DNA of 8,251 bases from Clostridium sp. CAG:138 (lineage in GTDB: Bacteria; Bacillota; Clostridia; Christensenellales; CAG-138): contig FR879698.1 of assembly GCA_000435055.1 (NCBI GenBank), forward strand, positions 1 through 8,251, written 5' to 3'. Positions 6,678 to 8,251 of this stretch are shown here, piece by piece. Each line of letters opens with the position of its first letter. Position 1 is the stretch's first letter. Below the pieces are notes generated by a model. The model saw nothing but the letters and a program-made list of their open reading frames with translations. It had not been told where the DNA came from and did no database searches. A program made the position numbers and the translations under genes.

Positions 6678-7052
6678 ATGGATTTAAATCTACCGATAAT
6701 GGGAGCATCGGACACTCCGATTTATAAGCAGGTCTTTGACGGCATTGCGGCACAGATCCTTTGCGGAAGCCTGCCGGGAGGAACATGCCTGCCGCCTATT
6801 CGTACAATTGCAGCACAACTCGGCATAAGCGTTATTACAATAAAACGCGCTTGGGAAGAGTTGGAACGCAGCGGACTTATAACGACGAATGTCGGGCGCG
6901 GTTGTTTTGTTGCGCAGCTGACAGAGCAAAAGCGAAATGAAATGCGCATGGAAATCGCGCAAGCTGAAGTGAAAAAATTAATGCCACTGTTCAGGTTGCT
7001 CGGCTTGACGGCGGAAGATGCAGTGTTTATCATCAAAAAAGAGTATTCCTGA
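6678..7052 (+). CDS. GntR-family transcriptional regulator, YtrA subfamily
   Basis: A 124-aa protein with an N-terminal winged helix (about residues 13-78): PIYKQVFDGIAAQI, LPPIRTIAAQLGIS, ITIKRAWEELERSGLI, then the wing GRGCFVA. LPPIR replaces the usual LPSiR. The short C-terminal part (about 45 aa, two helices) is typical of the YtrA subfamily and serves dimerisation, with no ligand-binding FCD or UTRA domain. These regulators normally control a linked ABC transporter operon. Here the gene is third, 83 bp after the permease, with an AGGAA site seven bases upstream of the ATG. A TTG-initiated in-frame extension to 6591 is possible but lacks a ribosome binding site. The 25-bp dyad at 4943-4967 is its likely target. 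Confidence 0.9.
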   Translation: MDLNLPIMGASDTPIYKQVFDGIAAQILCGSLPGGTCLPPIRTIAAQLGISVITIKRAWEELERSGLITTNVGRGCFVAQLTEQKRNEMRMEIAQAEVKKLMPLFRLLGLTAEDAVFIIKKEYS

Positions 7053-7054
7053 TA

Positions 7055-7258
7055 ACCTGCGGTCGTCAGAAAAATTCGGCAAGATTTTTCGCTGCGCTTA
7101 AGACCGAATTGCAGGCTATGGATGTTTCACGATATGAGCAACATATTCGTGAATTGCTGTACGAACGACTCTTCCTCAAGGTTGTGCGCCTTGTGGCATT
7201 TTGTATGCACGCTGTTTGTATGAGAAAATACGCGCATCCGAGAACAAAGCTTTGCTGA
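7055..7258 (+). pseudogene. Possible coding remnant after the GntR gene
   Basis: A frame open from the end of the GntR gene to a TGA at 7256-7258 gives a protein-like stretch, RFFAALKTELQAMDVSRY then EQHIRELLYERLFLKVVRLV, with amphipathic-helix character. There is no start codon with a ribosome binding site. The sequence turns cysteine- and basic-rich towards its end, next to the repeat arm. I do not recognise the family. It may be the truncated tail of a lost gene, or chance. Confidence 0.2.
7060..7106 (+). terminator. Hairpin after the ABC-GntR operon
   Basis: GAAAAAT-N8-ATTTTTC (7069-7090) is a perfect 7-bp stem starting 16 nt after the GntR stop. The outer CGGTC/GACCG (7060-7064 and 7102-7106) can enclose it. 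The 3' arm itself carries five U residues, so it may act as a weak terminator. The stem is AT-rich, hence low confidence. Confidence 0.35.
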
Positions 7259-7280
7259 ACAGCCCACGACAGCGGCCTGA

Positions 7281-7692
7281 TTCGAGAAGGTGCAGCGAGC
7301 GAAAAAGAGGAAAAATATATTTAAATCGGGCTTTGAAATATATTTTTCTTTTTATGTCGAAAACGGGCTGTTTTCTGCTCTGCGTAATCTTTCAAGTCAT
7401 GAAAACGGTGCAAAAGTACAAAATCGGGTCGGATTTGGTGCGTTTTGAGTTCCAAATTGCAAAAATGGCCAAAAGCATAGGATGAACATCCTATGCGGAA
7501 GCGAAAAAAAGTGCGGAACGGGGTTCGAAAAGGCGAATTGAGCTTCAAAAAGGAGGGTGGCATTTCTTCCAAATTGCAAAAATGGCTCAAAGCATAGGAC
7601 GAACATCCTATGCGGAAGCAAAAAAAAGTGCGGAACGGAGTTCGAAAAGGCGAATTGAGCTTCAAAAAGGAGGGTGGCATTTCGTTTACTTT
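7281..7692. repeat. Right arm of the long inverted repeat
   Basis: Reverse complement of 1-307, extended by one extra 117-bp unit. It contains the AT-rich hairpin (7313-7345), the A-rich central part, and two palindromic hairpins (7475-7496 and 7592-7613, consensus GCATAGGAYGAACATCCTATGC written 5' to 3' with its 2-base centre AA). The outer edge carries AAAAAGGAGGGTGGC reading outward. The inner boundary at 7281 is sharp, because 7280 no longer pairs with 308. No intact gene is seen in it. Confidence 0.9.
7450..7683. repeat. Tandem duplication of a 117-bp unit
   Basis: Two direct copies, 7450-7566 and 7567-7683, with exactly 117-bp period and only about five differences. Each has the GCATAGGA... 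palindrome, an A-rich tract, and AAAAAGGAGGG near its end. The left arm has a single copy, so the duplication arose in the right arm, or one copy was lost in the left. Confidence 0.92.
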
Positions 7693-7707
7693 ACGTGATA
7701 GCTGCGT

Positions 7708-7841
7708 CCCTTTCCGTCTTGAGGCCGGCTGAGTTCGCAGTCTTTTACGATAGAGGATTCGGATTCAGAAACGGCATTGGAGAACGGCTGCTGCAAAAAG
7801 CGGTGGCATTTGGAGTGTTTTGCGTACCGAAGCCTTTGTGA
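7708..7841 (+). pseudogene. Possible acetyltransferase-like coding scrap
   Basis: One plus-strand frame ending at TGA 7839-7841 reads FRNGIGERLLQKAVAFGV, which resembles motif A of GNAT acetyltransferases (GxG followed by an LL..A helix). The residue three positions before the first glycine, usually Q or R, is F here. No start or ribosome binding site is seen, and the rest of a GNAT domain is absent. It could be a relic cut by the neighbouring repeats, or chance. Confidence 0.15.
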
Positions 7842-8172
7842 GCGCGTTGACAGCGGGTTGTTTTTTGAGCGGATTGGTACATTTTAGCTTCCGTATTGCA
7901 GTAACTGACTCAGGACTTCCGCGATTCGGAAAATTACGGGCAAAGCATTGAAAATGTTTGATAAAGAGTCGGTTAGTTTTCATTGAAAATTGCGCGTTGA
8001 CAGCGGGTTGTTTTTTTGAGCGGATTGGTACATTTTAGCTTCAGTATTGCAGTAATCGAGTGCAATTAAAGCTTGCGCAGCAGTAACAGGCTTAGGACTT
8101 CCGCGGTGCAGAAAATCGCGGGCAAAGAATTGAAAATGTTTGATAAAGAGTCGGTTAGTTTTCTTTGAAAAT
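7842..8172. repeat. Pair of imperfect long direct repeats
   Basis: Copy 1 (7842-7990, ~149 bp) and copy 2 (7992-8172, ~181 bp) are adjacent and in the same orientation. Both start GCGCGTTGACAGCGGGTTG, share GAGCGGATTGGTACATTTTA, and end GATAAAGAGTCGGTTAGTTT. Copy 2 carries an extra ~31 bp after the shared ATTGCAGTAA, bounded by a second CAGTAA, so the insertion may have come from slippage. Copy 1 has a TTCCG/CGGAA hairpin where copy 2 has CCGCG/CGCGG in a shifted register. No gene is recognised in them, and they are unrelated to the inverted-repeat arms. Confidence 0.88.
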
Positions 8173-8219
8173 AAGGTTTGTTCGGAGTATCACGGGCGTC
8201 AAAACTGCGGGAAAGCAAA

Positions 8220-8243
8220 ATGCCCGCACAAAAGCACGGGCAT
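8220..8243 (-). terminator. Terminator-like hairpin at the window edge
   Basis: ATGCCCG (8220-8226) pairs with CGGGCAT (8237-8243) around a 10-nt loop. Read on the minus strand it is followed by a short U-rich stretch (UUUGCUUU), so it probably ends a minus-strand gene lying to the right of the window. Confidence 0.5.
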
Positions 8244-8251
8244 AGGTTGTT

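Noticed and set aside
7321..7680. 119-codon minus-strand frame inside the right repeat arm, with a 39-residue internal repeat
   Set aside because: There is no ribosome binding site, and the equivalent frame in the left arm meets a stop after 24 codons. The residue repeat simply follows from the 117-bp DNA duplication.
7765..7983. 72-codon minus-strand frame over direct-repeat copy 1
   Set aside because: The start codon is lost in copy 2 and there is no ribosome binding site. The partial residue similarity follows from DNA repetition.
7842..8172. CRISPR array or integron attC array
   Set aside because: The units are far too long, adjacent without spacers, and there are only two copies with no cas or integrase gene.

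Overview
The window looks like chromosomal DNA of an endospore-forming Firmicute of the class Clostridia. The evidence is a complete cotJABC spore-coat cluster, strong AGGAGG-type ribosome binding sites, SigA-type promoters (TTGACA-N17-TAAAAT) and moderate base composition. I cannot name the species.

Layout, left to right. Positions 1-307 hold one arm of a long inverted repeat. Its partner, in opposite orientation, is at 7281-7692. The minus-strand cotJ operon (cotJA 1524-1282, cotJB 1269-1030, cotJC 1018-431) follows. A 362-bp divergent spacer separates it from a plus-strand 579-aa DUF262/DUF1524 protein (1887-3626), related to GmrSD-type modification-dependent restriction enzymes. A convergent spacer (3627-3846) carries two hairpins, one of them a plausible terminator. 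pnuC, a vitamin B3-type transporter gene, lies on the minus strand (4593-3847). Its roughly 225-nt leader contains a very strong intrinsic terminator and a competing stem, so it is probably an attenuator or riboswitch. Divergent from it is a plus-strand operon: ABC ATPase (5034-5939), ABC-2 permease (5941-6594) and a YtrA-like GntR repressor (6678-7052). A perfect 9-bp inverted repeat overlaps the -10 box of that operon's promoter and is the likely autoregulatory operator.

From 7053 to the end there is no convincing intact gene. This stretch holds a short coding remnant, the right arm of the inverted repeat with an extra tandem 117-bp unit, a second possible coding scrap, a pair of 150-180 bp direct repeats, and a terminator-like hairpin at the window edge.

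Together: the spore-coat cluster, the putative defence gene, the pnuC transporter and the self-regulated ABC exporter are separate transcription units. All sit inside a segment of about 7 kb bracketed by inverted repeats. No recombinase, transposase or CRISPR array is visible. The least explained elements are the inverted-repeat family, the pnuC leader and the direct repeats near the right end.
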